Positions 16,949 to 27,037 of a stretch of 64,000 nt of DNA are shown piece after piece. Each line of letters starts with the position of its first letter. The first letter of the stretch is position 1. Source of the DNA: MGIIb-Q1 sp964342465 (GTDB lineage Archaea > Thermoplasmatota > Poseidoniia > Poseidoniales > Thalassarchaeaceae). Location: assembly GCA_964342465.1 (NCBI GenBank), contig CAYFFQ010000001.1, forward strand, positions 124,001 through 188,000, in the 5' to 3' direction. Made by a program: the position numbers and the translations under genes. The notes below the pieces were generated by a model. The model searched no databases. It had not been told where the DNA came from and saw only the letters and a list, made by a program, of their open reading frames with translations.

Positions 16949-19843
16949 ATGCAAGGGCGCGGCAGCCGGTCTCATGCCACTTCCCGCGGCGCCGCAGCCC
17001 TCACAATTCTGATGCTGGCGGTCTCCTTTTCTGCCTTCATCCCAACCACTTCAGCAGCGGTTTCCGGTGACCTTTCAATCATCCGTGGAATTGAACCTAT
17101 TCAGAATGCCACATATGACCGCGACACCTCATTCATCATGCCGAGTGTCATCGTCAAGAATGATAAATTCACCTCGCACTCCAACCGTGAGATTCGCTGG
17201 CAGATCTGTTCTGGCGACCACACCTCCAACCTCGCCTGTCCTGCGAATTCGAACGGCGGCCTCCTCTCTCTCGGAACCATTTATGGATTTCAACAGTTCA
17301 CTGTCAACTTCACCAATTATCTCTACCAACCGAGCGTGACTGGCATTCATACGGCAGTCTACTTCTTCCCGGTGACAGACTCCGACACCTCTGATGACCG
17401 AATCGCCTACACATTCAATGTCGCAGCTCCACTACGAGACCTGACCATCAACTCCCTTGATTTCGACGATTCAGTGGTCTACAACAGCAATGTAAGTTAT
17501 CCGATGTCGGCAGAATTCTACCGCCGTTCTTGGGAAGCAGGAGCAAACGCGACCTTCGGATGGGAGTTGTCATTCAACGGCACGGTGGTCGGAAGTGAGC
17601 AACAGACAATCATTCCACCCGTCGCCACAGACCAGAGATGGACAGTAGTTCTACCAAACTTTACAGCCCCATTCCCAGGAGAATACACCCTCTCTGCTGG
17701 GCTACTCAACTCGGACAGTGACATGAATGATTGGAACAACCTCATCACCATCACAGTCAGGGTCAATGACAGCATCGATGCCTATGTGGTTGACATCACA
17801 CCAGCGAGGGGGTCGGGTCAGACCATTGAAGTTGGTGGGCAGAACAACACCCTCTACCCGATGGGTGAAGATGCAATACGGGTGTCCGTGGGTAATCAGG
17901 GGAACCTCTCCGTCAATACCTCATTTTCCCTCTCGGTCAGCGATATGAATGGGACTCTCTTGGATGGCCCGAACATCTGCGCGGTCATCCTCGCCCCCGC
18001 TGAGACCGCCTACTGCGACTTTGACCTTGATGTCAGTGGTGAACTTCTGCTCAGAGCCGAATTCAGCAGCGGATTAGATGGAATCGATGTTGCACCCGCC
18101 AACAACTGGTATGAGGCGGAAGTGAGCAGCCGCCACGCCTTCATGTATCCCACAGTCAGCAATCCGGTGCAAGGTGAGCGCTTTGACAGCGGCGACCAGA
18201 TTCTGTTCATCGGTCAAATCTCTCCATATGCGGCGACCCCCGTGAACTTCACCTGGCGCCTCAACTATGAGGAGACCATCGGCTACGGCCAGATTATGAA
18301 TACCTCTCTACCCATGGGTGAGTGGTTGGTCACTCTGACGACGCGAGATTCTCTGGGTAGGATTGAAACCGGTGTCAGAACCATAAGAATCCAGAATCGC
18401 ATCTCACTTGTCTCCGAGCCTTGGGTCACTGATGGAGAATCGGTGATGGATGAGGAGGTGAATTATCACTTTTCAGAACCGGAATATCCGCCCAACGGTT
18501 TTCAATACACAACCCTCATCGATGAGGGCATTTCACCACTAAGGGTGATTGAGTTCGATATCGAGCCGGCAGAGGTCGGAGTCTTAGATGCCGGTATCCA
18601 ATTCATCGATGCGCGCCTCTCCCTCACAGACCTGATTCCCGACGACCTAGACCGCACTTCTCTCAAGGTCTATCGGATGGAATCGCGAGAGACCACTCAA
18701 CTAACCGAACTCACCCTGCCAAATCTCGTTGAAATCTGGGATGAAGGCGCTTCCGTCCACATCTATGACAGCGAATACAGCAATGGAATCTACATGATAG
18801 CAGGAGACCTGCAAAACGCTGAGGTCAGCGTCAACAATCTCACCACAGTCCAGATGCCACGCGGCGCCCTCCGCCTAGAGTGGCAACCGAGCGGCGACCT
18901 AGACAACCCCTACTTCGGGGGATGGAGGGTCTACCGTAGAATCAGCTTCCCATTTTTCTGGCCCTACGAAAATGAATCGCAGTTCTATTCGGTCATCGGC
19001 ACTGAAATGGCCGACTTAAACCCCTACGACGACCATTGGGAAGACCCACTCTCACTTCCCGATGGTACTTGTGTGAGTTATCTCGTGATGGCGATTGATC
19101 GCCAAGGCCAGCCGGACCACTCACACGGAGCCGCAGCCGGTTGGAACGGACACAATGTGGAGTGGCAGTGTGGAGATGCAGTGCCCCCAATCGTGGAGGT
19201 GAATGGGATGTCACACGAAGTGACCTTCGACAACAGTTCTGGGCAGAACATCCATCATGTGAACCTCTCTTGGGCATGGCCGGAGTATGGTGCGGAGGAC
19301 AACCTCTCTTGGAACCTCTACCGAGTAGAGCAGATCCCTTCCGACCTCACTTGGGTCGAACCTCTTGTGTCCGGACTGTGGGGTGAGCCGGGTACGACTG
19401 GCAGATTCCATGAAAAGGAGAGTCCGTTTTTCCATGGCATCGAGAAGGAGCATACCTACCACTACATCCTTGTGCCTATGGATGATGTCGGAAATATCGA
19501 CTACACACCGCTTCAGGGGAACATCGAGACGGTGGAAATCGGAAACCAGTTCTGGGACCATAACAGCTATCTCATACCGGAGCCACCACCCGAGGAACCG
19601 CCACCTTACGGAATAGCTTGGCTTGGGGAGTTCATGGACTACTATCAGTTGTCGGCGTTCAGGACCAGCATATTGTTCGCCTTCTCAATCGTCCTGCTGA
19701 ACATCGTCATCATTCCGGTGGTCATCAATCAGACGCGGGGTGTGCGGCGCAGAATTCGCCGTCAGAAAGCAAGAGTCCGCCGTCAGAGGGAGATGGAGAT
19801 GGCTGACGACATGGCCGACGACTTGGAAGACTTCTTCGGTTGA
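16949..19843 (+). CDS. Large secreted surface protein with C-terminal anchor (964 aa)
   Basis: A signal peptide-like hydrophobic stretch (AALTILMLAVSFSAFIP) follows a basic start. The exterior is rich in Asn/Ser/Thr and beta-strands with CARDB-like and fibronectin-like modules; the region near 840-960 has the FN3-like phrases LSWAWPEYG and WNLYRVEQ. A membrane helix near the end (TSILFAFSIVLLNIVIIPVV) is followed by a highly basic then acidic tail (RRRIRRQK ... DDMADDLEDFFG). The frame extends to a TTG at 16934; the ATG at 16949 is preferred because the signal peptide then has normal length. The function is unknown; surface adhesion or substrate binding is inference. Confidence 0.8.
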   Translation: MQGRGSRSHATSRGAAALTILMLAVSFSAFIPTTSAAVSGDLSIIRGIEPIQNATYDRDTSFIMPSVIVKNDKFTSHSNREIRWQICSGDHTSNLACPANSNGGLLSLGTIYGFQQFTVNFTNYLYQPSVTGIHTAVYFFPVTDSDTSDDRIAYTFNVAAPLRDLTINSLDFDDSVVYNSNVSYPMSAEFYRRSWEAGANATFGWELSFNGTVVGSEQQTIIPPVATDQRWTVVLPNFTAPFPGEYTLSAGLLNSDSDMNDWNNLITITVRVNDSIDAYVVDITPARGSGQTIEVGGQNNTLYPMGEDAIRVSVGNQGNLSVNTSFSLSVSDMNGTLLDGPNICAVILAPAETAYCDFDLDVSGELLLRAEFSSGLDGIDVAPANNWYEAEVSSRHAFMYPTVSNPVQGERFDSGDQILFIGQISPYAATPVNFTWRLNYEETIGYGQIMNTSLPMGEWLVTLTTRDSLGRIETGVRTIRIQNRISLVSEPWVTDGESVMDEEVNYHFSEPEYPPNGFQYTTLIDEGISPLRVIEFDIEPAEVGVLDAGIQFIDARLSLTDLIPDDLDRTSLKVYRMESRETTQLTELTLPNLVEIWDEGASVHIYDSEYSNGIYMIAGDLQNAEVSVNNLTTVQMPRGALRLEWQPSGDLDNPYFGGWRVYRRISFPFFWPYENESQFYSVIGTEMADLNPYDDHWEDPLSLPDGTCVSYLVMAIDRQGQPDHSHGAAAGWNGHNVEWQCGDAVPPIVEVNGMSHEVTFDNSSGQNIHHVNLSWAWPEYGAEDNLSWNLYRVEQIPSDLTWVEPLVSGLWGEPGTTGRFHEKESPFFHGIEKEHTYHYILVPMDDVGNIDYTPLQGNIETVEIGNQFWDHNSYLIPEPPPEEPPPYGIAWLGEFMDYYQLSAFRTSILFAFSIVLLNIVIIPVVINQTRGVRRRIRRQKARVRRQREMEMADDMADDLEDFFG

Positions 19844-19893
19844 TTCGACAGAGGATAGTCGGCGGGGACGCCCTCGGCCCACCCCTGACAATC

Positions 19894-20153
19894 GGTGGCG
19901 AAATCACTTTGCAACCGCCCGATGGCGTAGTCGAGGGCACATCTCAATGTTGGCGGTTTAGGTGGTGGCGAAATCACTTTGCAACCGCCCGATGGCGTAG
20001 TCGAGGGCACATCTCAATGTTGGCGGTTTAGGTGGTGGCGAAATCACTCTGCAACCGCCCGATGGCGTAGTCGAGGGCACATCTCAATGGTGGCGGTTTA
20101 GGTGGTGGCGAAAGCCTCCTGCAACCGCCCGATGGCGTAGTCGAGGGCGCGGA
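19894..20153 (-). repeat. Tandem array, unit 70 bp, containing the 3' end of the 20098-21095 gene
   Basis: GGTGGCGAAA starts at 19894, 19964, 20034 and 20104 (period 70). On the minus strand the rightmost unit encodes RALDYAIGRLQ...FATT and the TAA stop of the adjacent gene. The units further left are near-identical copies of that 3' end plus about 20 bp of downstream sequence. Confidence 0.9.
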
Positions 20154-21095
20154 TGACACATTCATCTTCCGGTTCTTGGCGGCGAAGTTTCAACANNNNN
20201 NNNNNNNNNNNNNNNNNNNNNNNNNNNNNNNNNNNNNNNNNNNNNNNNNNNNNNNNNNNNNNNNNNNNNNNNNNNNNNNNNNNNNNNNNNNNNNNTCGAG
20301 GGCGCGGATGACACATTCATCTTCCGGTTCTTGGCGGCGAAGTTTCAACAGTGGGTGGAGGTATTCCCAATCACCTGTTCCTCCAACCCATGCTATAATT
20401 GACCTTAGAGTTTGGTTGCACTCACAATTATCCAATAATATGGTGACCATGGCGTCGCGGTTATCACTGCTGAAAAATTCCGTCGTGTCTGTATCAAGGT
20501 TCAACAACTGTCTGATGACGAAGATTCTTAGGTGCAAATCCAAATCCATCAGAGCATTGAATCTGTCAATATCCGATTGATATTGTTCAATCAAATTCAC
20601 ATAGTACTCAGCCCATGCATTGGTCATCATCTGTTGATAATGTCTAGGCGAGATACTCTCTACCAATCCACAAACCCACTCCGCACCTCCTCGCATCGTG
20701 TGAATCTGGGTGGTTGCCAATCCCGACTGGTATAGCAGCAACCAACTCGTAAGTGTGTCGCCGACCGGCAGTTCACCATCCGACAAGACGCAGACATCCT
20801 TCACCCTCCTCTCCATCCCATCTGGCACACCGGATACTGCAAGAGAAAGGTGAAAGTCCCCTTTCAGGCTCCTGATGATTGAAGATTCAACATTGAGAAT
20901 CCAAGTGATTTCGTGGCCTTTATAGGTGTCATCACAGAAGAGAACACCTCTTTCTACTCGGGTTTTTGAATCGCCTTCGAAGAGACGCTCAAGGGTGTCG
21001 GCGAAGAGGTTGAGGCTACGCTCATTCGCAGGGCTCAACGGCCTCTTCTGAACCCACCCGAAGAGTTGCTCTCGGTCTATTGGTGTGGTCACCAC
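20098..21095 (-). CDS. Uncharacterised protein (about 280 aa once the gap is closed)
   Basis: Not recognised. GTG start at 21095 (V-V-T-T-P-I-D), with a TATA-like TTAATA on the minus strand at 21121-21126, about 27 bp upstream, favouring a leaderless start. The sequence is Leu- and Asp/Glu-rich, without signal peptide or membrane helix. The C-terminal third (IRQLLNLD, SIIAWVGG, WEYLHPLL, ALDYAIGRLQ) looks alpha-helical and HEAT-like. The frame is interrupted by 100 Ns. Overlapping the identical 55-nt flanks gives 843 nt, exactly 281 codons with the TAA at 20098-20100. It is transcribed after the aroD gene, 53 bp away but with its own promoter signal. Confidence 0.75.
20196..20295. other. Assembly gap (100 N) inside a coding sequence
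   Basis: The 55 nt before the gap (20141-20195) are identical to the 55 nt after it (20296-20350). Joining the contigs through this overlap removes the gap and leaves the coding frame open and divisible by three, so the gap is probably artificial. Confidence 0.95.
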
Positions 21096-21148
21096 TGATA
21101 GAGGGAAAAACCTCGCCCGATATTAAGGGTGCAGAGTCACTAGACTGT

Positions 21149-21934
21149 TCAGGCGGTGTGGCCCATCATCTCCCAAGCAATCCGTAGGTCATTTATGTTG
21201 ACAAGGCCGTTGTCGGCCAAGGAAAAATCATTGCGGAGTGTCGAATAGACCATGCTCTGGTTGAGGAGAGGGGCATGGAAGCGGGGCCAGTCGCCCCCGA
21301 TTCCGTCTCCCATGATGGCGTAACTGTGGTCAGTGGAGCGCAGTTTCCACGCCGCCTCGAAATAATGCAGTGCGTCGTGATTGCCGCGGCTTTTGAAGCA
21401 GAGTTTGATGAGATCGCCGGCACCACTGTTCTCCTCTACCATCTTGACTATTTCACTCGAATCGGGAGTAGGGGCGCCGTGCATAGAGGCGACCACCGAA
21501 ACACCCATCTTGCGGGCGAGCCCCAGGAGTTCATTTCGCTTCTGCTCGGCTATGGAAAGTTCAATGTCCACCCATGAGACACCGCTTTCTATAGCGGCTT
21601 CTAGAATCCTGATTCTCTCTTCCTCATTGTTGGGGAATTGACCGCCTTCGGCACTGGAGCGGCAGGTGAAAAGGACCGGTATAGCTATCCCTCGTTTCAA
21701 TTTCTCAATGGTGGCTTCGACATCAATTTCATCGATGTTGCGCTTGATGTATTCCGTTGAAGTTTCATCGACTCCGTCCTTGTTCTGAAGAGTCACCTCG
21801 ACCGGTTTTGTGTATAATCGGTCGAATCTCACTTCGATGAGTTCCACACCCTCCGCGGTGGCGGCCTCGGCCTCCTTGAGAACCTCATCGGTGGTGTGGC
21901 CGCCGAGCGAGATGCAGATGGTCGGGAGGGACAT
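21149..21934 (-). CDS. aroD: 3-dehydroquinate dehydratase, type I (261 aa)
   Basis: Third step of the shikimate pathway, dehydration of 3-dehydroquinate through a Schiff-base lysine. The type I fold is indicated by GVELIEVRFDRL, the VLFTCRSSAEGG strand with its conserved Arg, SMHG with the catalytic His, and the Lys of DLIKLCFKSR as the Schiff-base residue. The C-terminal SMVYSTLRNDFSLADNG is diverged from the usual family ending (the PGQ-type loop is not seen). The ATG at 21934 has a TTAAAG-like TATA element about 26 bp upstream. No other aromatic-pathway gene adjoins it. Confidence 0.88.
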   Translation of the reverse strand: MSLPTICISLGGHTTDEVLKEAEAATAEGVELIEVRFDRLYTKPVEVTLQNKDGVDETSTEYIKRNIDEIDVEATIEKLKRGIAIPVLFTCRSSAEGGQFPNNEEERIRILEAAIESGVSWVDIELSIAEQKRNELLGLARKMGVSVVASMHGAPTPDSSEIVKMVEENSGAGDLIKLCFKSRGNHDALHYFEAAWKLRSTDHSYAIMGDGIGGDWPRFHAPLLNQSMVYSTLRNDFSLADNGLVNINDLRIAWEMMGHTA

Positions 21935-22181
21935 CGGAAGCGGCGACTGATGCCCATTCTTTAACGGTAATGTATCAACAATCGTTTTGAACCGTGTATG
22001 TTTTCCTCGGATTCTGCGTGTTCAGATGTCTCCTACAGTGGCCCATACCGATGGCTGGAAGGCCATTCACCGTCTATTGGTTGGGGCGGAAAAAACCTCG
22101 ATTCATGGTGGCCGGCGATTGGGGTTGTTTTTGCCGTTTTTCAACTCTTCCAATGATAGGGTTTATGAACCTCGGGAGAGT

Positions 22182-22220
22182 AGATATAGTATTGTCAGGG
22201 GGTATCGTAGATACCCCCTG
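22182..22220 (+). promoter_or_regulatory. gyrB promoter with perfect palindrome over the predicted transcription start
   Basis: TATA-like GATATAGT at 22183-22190. A perfect inverted repeat follows: CAGGGGGTATC (22196-22206), loop GTA, GATACCCCCTG (22210-22220). The palindrome covers the position expected for transcription initiation, about 25 bp after the TATA box, so it could be an operator or the first hairpin of the leader. No clear Shine-Dalgarno precedes the gyrB ATG at 22241. The rest of 21935-22240 shows no gene. Confidence 0.55.
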
Positions 22221-22240
22221 TGAATCCGAGTTGATTTGAC

Positions 22241-24232
22241 ATGGCAGGAGAATACGATGAGAGCCAGATTCAGGTCCTGAAGGGGCTTGAAGCGGTCAGA
22301 AAAAACCCCGGGATGTACCTCGGAGACACCAGCAACGGGGAGGCCCTCCACCGCTGCATATGGGAGGTCGTTGACAACTCCGTCGATGAGCACCTCGCAG
22401 GTGAGAACGACTTGGTCGAAGTCACCATCCACAAGGACGCCTCAGTGACTGTCAGAGATTACGGCCGAGGTATTCCCGTTGGCATCCACAAGACGGAAGG
22501 AATCTCCTCGGCAACCGTCGTGATGACGAGCCTTCACGCCGGTGGCAAGTTCGACAATGATGCCTACAAGGTCTCGGGCGGCCTGCACGGTGTCGGCGTC
22601 TCCGCCGTCAATGCAGTCTCGGAATGGCTACAGTTGACGATTCACCGAGGCGGCAAAAAGTGGTATCAGAAGTTCGAGGGCGGTGTGCCGGAGGGAGTCG
22701 TTAAAGAGGTCGGCGCAAGCGAAGAGACCGGCACCAAAATAAGATTCAAACCAGACTTGCAGTTCTTCTCCGGTGATACCGAGTTCCGCTTTGAGACAAT
22801 CGATGAGCGATTTCGGGAGACCGCCTATCTCAATGGCGGCTTGGAGATACACATTACCGATGAGAGGGAGGATGGAGCGACGACGACAAAGCACCGCTAT
22901 GACGGTGGAATCTCTCAATTCTGCGAATTCTTAGGGAAACGAGCACCCCGCGTCCACCCCCAAGTGATACACTTCAATGGCGAGCGCACCGACCAAGGCG
23001 GCAGAACGGTCGAGGTTGAAATCGCCCTCCTCTGGTCGACAGCCTACAACAGCAAGATTCAATGCTACACCAACATCATCCACAACAAGGAAGGCGGCAG
23101 CCACCTCTCAGGTCTGAGGACAGCCCTGACGAGGACCTTCAACGCCTATGGCAACAGCCGCGACCTGCTGAAGAAGGTGGGAAACCTCTCTGGCGACGAC
23201 ATCCGAGAAGGATTGACAGCAGTTGTCTCAATCAAACATCCCGACCCGTCGTTTTCGTCACAGGAGAAAAACAAACTCGTGGTCAGTGAGGTCGACGGCC
23301 TCGTCCAATCCGTAGTCAATGAGAATCTCTCCGAATATCTTGAGGAGAATCCCGATATCGCCAAGGTCATCATCAATCAGGCTATTGTGGCGATGAAGGC
23401 GAGAGAAGCGGCTCGCAAGGCGAAGGACCTGACCAAGAGGAAGGGTGTCCTTGAGGGTGGAGGATTGCCGGGGAAACTGGCGGATTGTCAGTCCAAGAAT
23501 CCCGAAGAGTGCGAGATTTTCATTGTTGAAGGGGATTCAGCAGGTGGCTCAGCCAAGACCGGACGCGACCGCCGGACACAAGCCATATTGCCACTGCGGG
23601 GTAAAATCCTCAATGTGGAAAGACAACAGAAAAACCTCGCCAAGGTCTTCCAGAACCGAGAAATCGAGACGATGATACGCGCCTTCGGCGCTGGTGTTGG
23701 CAACAGGGATGTCGAATTGGTCGATGTTCCCGATGAGGGAGACAATCCGGAGGAGAGTTTCTTCGATGTGGAAAAACTGCGTTACAAACGACTCATCATA
23801 ATGACTGACGCTGATGTTGACGGCGCTCACATCAGAACCCTGATTCTCACCTTCATGTGGCGACACATGAAGGATGCAATCACCAATGGTAATGTCTACA
23901 TCGCCCAACCCCCTCTCTATCAGGTCTCAAGAGGTAGGGAGAGCAGGTATGCGTACAGCGACAACGAGCGCGATTCATACATCGGTGACCTGACGGCTGA
24001 CAACCCGAAGGCGAAGATCACCGTGCAGAGATACAAGGGTCTCGGTGAGATGAACCCTGAGCAGTTGTGGGCGACGACGATGGACCCCGAGGAGAGAACG
24101 CTCCTCAAAGTTTCAGTCGATGATGCACTGCAGGCCGACGAACTATTTGAAATTCTCATGGGAGACGATGTGCCTTCGCGCAGAAGTTTCATCGAACAAT
24201 ACGCCACGGAGGTGACCAATCTTGACATCTGA
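22241..24232 (+). CDS. gyrB: DNA gyrase subunit B (663 aa)
   Basis: ATPase/TOPRIM subunit of the negative-supercoiling type IIA topoisomerase. GHKL ATPase motifs: EVVDNSVDEH, DYGRGIPVGIH, GGLHGVGVSAVNA. TOPRIM: EGDSAGGSAK near residue 428 and MTDADVDGAHIRTL, with the Mg-binding acidic residues present. The C-terminal RYKGLGEMNPEQLW is typical. The length matches the short GyrB type without the gamma-proteobacterial insertion. It overlaps gyrA by 11 bp. Gyrase in Euryarchaeota of this group is known to derive from bacteria. Confidence 0.97.
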   Translation: MAGEYDESQIQVLKGLEAVRKNPGMYLGDTSNGEALHRCIWEVVDNSVDEHLAGENDLVEVTIHKDASVTVRDYGRGIPVGIHKTEGISSATVVMTSLHAGGKFDNDAYKVSGGLHGVGVSAVNAVSEWLQLTIHRGGKKWYQKFEGGVPEGVVKEVGASEETGTKIRFKPDLQFFSGDTEFRFETIDERFRETAYLNGGLEIHITDEREDGATTTKHRYDGGISQFCEFLGKRAPRVHPQVIHFNGERTDQGGRTVEVEIALLWSTAYNSKIQCYTNIIHNKEGGSHLSGLRTALTRTFNAYGNSRDLLKKVGNLSGDDIREGLTAVVSIKHPDPSFSSQEKNKLVVSEVDGLVQSVVNENLSEYLEENPDIAKVIINQAIVAMKAREAARKAKDLTKRKGVLEGGGLPGKLADCQSKNPEECEIFIVEGDSAGGSAKTGRDRRTQAILPLRGKILNVERQQKNLAKVFQNREIETMIRAFGAGVGNRDVELVDVPDEGDNPEESFFDVEKLRYKRLIIMTDADVDGAHIRTLILTFMWRHMKDAITNGNVYIAQPPLYQVSRGRESRYAYSDNERDSYIGDLTADNPKAKITVQRYKGLGEMNPEQLWATTMDPEERTLLKVSVDDALQADELFEILMGDDVPSRRSFIEQYATEVTNLDI

Positions 24233-26900
24233 TGAGGAAGAGGTAGCGATGAGAATCGGCAATGTCGTCGAGCATGACCTGCACGATGAGATGCGTGATA
24301 GTTACATCAACTACGCCATGAGTGTCATCATCGGAAGAGCACTCCCCGATGTCAGAGACGGCCTCAAACCGGTCCACAGACGAATTCTCTATGGCATGCA
24401 TGAAGGTGGACACACGCATGAGAAACCATTCACCAAATCGGCCCGCTCAGTCGGTGAGGTGATGGGTAAATATCATCCGCACGGTGATGGGTCTATCTAC
24501 GACACCATGGTGAGAATGGCACAGGACTTCTCACTCCGTTACCCTCTGGTTGACGGGCAGGGCAATTTTGGAAGCATTGATGGCGACCCCCCTGCGGCGA
24601 TGCGATACACGGAGAGCAGACTTGACCGGATAACTACTGGATTGCTCGCTGACATCGACAAGGAAACAGTCGATTTCCAACCCAATTTCGATGATTCAGA
24701 GAGCGAGCCGACGGTTCTACCCGCTGGTATGCCGAACCTTTTGCTCAACGGTAGCGATGGAATCGCTGTCGGAATGGCGACCAAGATTCCACCTCACAAC
24801 CTCGAGGAACTAACCGATGTGGTGCGGCTTCACATCAACACCATCAAAGAGGCTGGCGTGGATGCTGCAGACGCCGATACTGCACCAACAATCAGCGTGG
24901 CGCAATATATGCAGCACATCCAAGGTCCAGATTTCCCAACAGGGGCGACAATCCATGGGATTGATGGCATTCGCGATATGTATGAGACCGGCAAAGGAAA
25001 ATTCCACATCCGCAGTGATTGCGATGTCATCGACGAGAAGGGCGAGAAAGCCATCATCGTCAACGCCATTCCATTTCAGGTGAAGAAGGACGAAATGCTC
25101 GAGAAGATAGCGGGTCTTGTCAGCAATGATACAGTCAAGGGCATTCGAGACATCCGTGACGAGTCATCCAAGGAGGGCATCAGAGTGGTCATTGAGGTAA
25201 AACAGAACGCCGACCCCCACGCGGTCCTCAATCAACTCTACAAGTCAAGTCGCCTGCAGGAATCTTATTCGGCGAACATGATGGGAATCATCAACGGCCG
25301 ACCGGTGCAACTGAATCTATCGACGATAATTCACACCTGGTTGCGCCATCGCGAAGATGTTGTGCGGAGGCGGACACAATACGAACTTGCCAAGGCGGAG
25401 GCGAGAATCCATCTCATCGAAGGGCTGTTGATAGTCGCCGAGCACGGCAGGGAAATAACCGAGATAATCCGCCAATGCGAAGATTATCAGGAAGTTCACG
25501 ACAGGCTTTCTGAGACCTATTCAATGTCTGCGATTCAGACTAAGGCTGTCTATGACATGCCGCTCGGCCGCCTCACTAGACAATCGGTGGGTAAATTACA
25601 GAATGAGGCTGAGGACCTCGGCAAGAACATTCTCAGGTATAATGAGATTCTCGCCAGTCGCACAGAGATTCTCGACATCGTCATGGATGAACTACAAACT
25701 CTCTCAAACCGTCACTCTGATGAAAGGAGGACAGATGTCAACCCGATTCCCCTCTCAATGGACAATGAGAACCTCATCGAAGAACTGCCGATTGTCCTGA
25801 CCCTCTCCAAGGCGAATTACATCAAACACACTCCGACGGAAGATTTCCGAGTTCAGAGGCGGGCCGGCAAGGGTCTCAAGGGAGTCATCACCAAGGCGGA
25901 GGACATGCCTCAGAGTGTGCATGCCTGTTTCTCCAAAGACCGTCTGCTAATCCTCACCAATCTCGGGAGGGTCTACGGCCTCAAGGCGTGGGAGACACCG
26001 ATGACGAGCAGAAGTGCCAAAGGCACTCACATCAAGAATCTGATTGAGAGGTTCAGAGATGATGAGACGGTTGTGACCATCCTACCTATTGACAAGGAAG
26101 TACTTGAGAACCCGGATGGATATTTCCTCGTTTTCGCCACCCGAAATGGGAAGGTCAAGCGAACCGCACTAACTCATTATGTCAGCATCAATCGCAACGG
26201 AAAGAAGGCTATCAAGCTCATCGAGGGCGATTCTCTCATATCGGTCAGACTCTTTTCCCACGGTGACGAAGTGGTGCTCATCACCGCAAATGGGCGGGCC
26301 TGCCGGTTCAATGGCAGTGAGGCTCGGGCTCAGGGGAGGGTCTCTCAAGGTGTCTCAGGAATCAAATTCAAGCACGAAGGTGACCATGTCGTGGGCATGA
26401 TTGTCTCCAATAATTCAGACACTCAGATTCTCACTATCAGTCAACAGGGCATGGGTAAGAGGACTCGGCTCGGAACTTCTGAACTACTACCCGACTTCGA
26501 TGCCGACGGGGTGCAGAGGTATGACAAGGAAGGACAACCTGCGACCAAGCGAGATGGCTACCGGAAGACCCACAGAGGAGCCATCGGCGTCACCACCATG
26601 AAGATGAACGAGAGTGACGAGATAGTCGCGGTGAGACAGATTCCCGACTTGAATGACCAACTCTTCATTCTTGCTGAAAACGGCATGATGATCCGCATCA
26701 GAGCATCCCAGACCAAAGAGACCACTGGCAGGTTCACGAGAGGAACCCGCCTGATGGAGTTGAGAGAACAGGATGAGGATGGTCGGAAACTCGGTTCCTT
26801 CAAGAGCCGAATCATCGCCGTTGCCAGACTTCCGGCGGGTCTCATTGATGACGATGGCGATGAGATAGATTCCATCGCAGATGCTGGTGAAGAGGAGTGA
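24222..26900 (+). CDS. gyrA: DNA gyrase subunit A (892 aa)
   Basis: DNA breakage-reunion subunit. NYAMSVIIGRALPDVRDGLK opens the winged-helix core, and the catalytic Tyr129 lies in AAMRYTESRL. The C-terminal half has the six-bladed beta-pinwheel, with the GyrA-box-like stretch QRRAGKGLKG near residue 547. The frame starts with TTG at 24222 inside gyrB, supported by GGAGGTG 7 bp upstream; an in-frame ATG at 24249 is the alternative. The acidic tail (DDDGDEIDSIADAGEEE) follows the last blade. Translationally coupled to gyrB. Confidence 0.97.
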   Translation: MTSDEEEVAMRIGNVVEHDLHDEMRDSYINYAMSVIIGRALPDVRDGLKPVHRRILYGMHEGGHTHEKPFTKSARSVGEVMGKYHPHGDGSIYDTMVRMAQDFSLRYPLVDGQGNFGSIDGDPPAAMRYTESRLDRITTGLLADIDKETVDFQPNFDDSESEPTVLPAGMPNLLLNGSDGIAVGMATKIPPHNLEELTDVVRLHINTIKEAGVDAADADTAPTISVAQYMQHIQGPDFPTGATIHGIDGIRDMYETGKGKFHIRSDCDVIDEKGEKAIIVNAIPFQVKKDEMLEKIAGLVSNDTVKGIRDIRDESSKEGIRVVIEVKQNADPHAVLNQLYKSSRLQESYSANMMGIINGRPVQLNLSTIIHTWLRHREDVVRRRTQYELAKAEARIHLIEGLLIVAEHGREITEIIRQCEDYQEVHDRLSETYSMSAIQTKAVYDMPLGRLTRQSVGKLQNEAEDLGKNILRYNEILASRTEILDIVMDELQTLSNRHSDERRTDVNPIPLSMDNENLIEELPIVLTLSKANYIKHTPTEDFRVQRRAGKGLKGVITKAEDMPQSVHACFSKDRLLILTNLGRVYGLKAWETPMTSRSAKGTHIKNLIERFRDDETVVTILPIDKEVLENPDGYFLVFATRNGKVKRTALTHYVSINRNGKKAIKLIEGDSLISVRLFSHGDEVVLITANGRACRFNGSEARAQGRVSQGVSGIKFKHEGDHVVGMIVSNNSDTQILTISQQGMGKRTRLGTSELLPDFDADGVQRYDKEGQPATKRDGYRKTHRGAIGVTTMKMNESDEIVAVRQIPDLNDQLFILAENGMMIRIRASQTKETTGRFTRGTRLMELREQDEDGRKLGSFKSRIIAVARLPAGLIDDDGDEIDSIADAGEEE

Positions 26901-26953
26901 GGCCATCCTGAGCCGTTCTCCTTAAGACCGGCGGTCAGGTCGGCCACTTCGCT

Positions 26954-27037
26954 GCGACGTTCGCATAGCCTGGCCATTGCGCCGGATTGCTAATCCGGTG
27001 GGTTTCACCCACGGGAGTTCGAATCTCCCACGTCGCG
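26954..27037 (+). tRNA. tRNA-Ser (anticodon GCT)
   Basis: Acceptor GCGACGT (26954-26960) pairs with ACGTCGC (27030-27036), discriminator G27037. The anticodon stem is CCGGA/TCCGG with loop TTGCTAA, anticodon GCT at 26989-26991. A long variable arm TGGGTTTCACCCA (class II tRNA) and T arm GGGAG-TTCGAAT-CTCCC are present. No CCA is encoded and no intron is seen. It lies about 53 bp after gyrA, and its 3' end is duplicated downstream. Confidence 0.95.
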
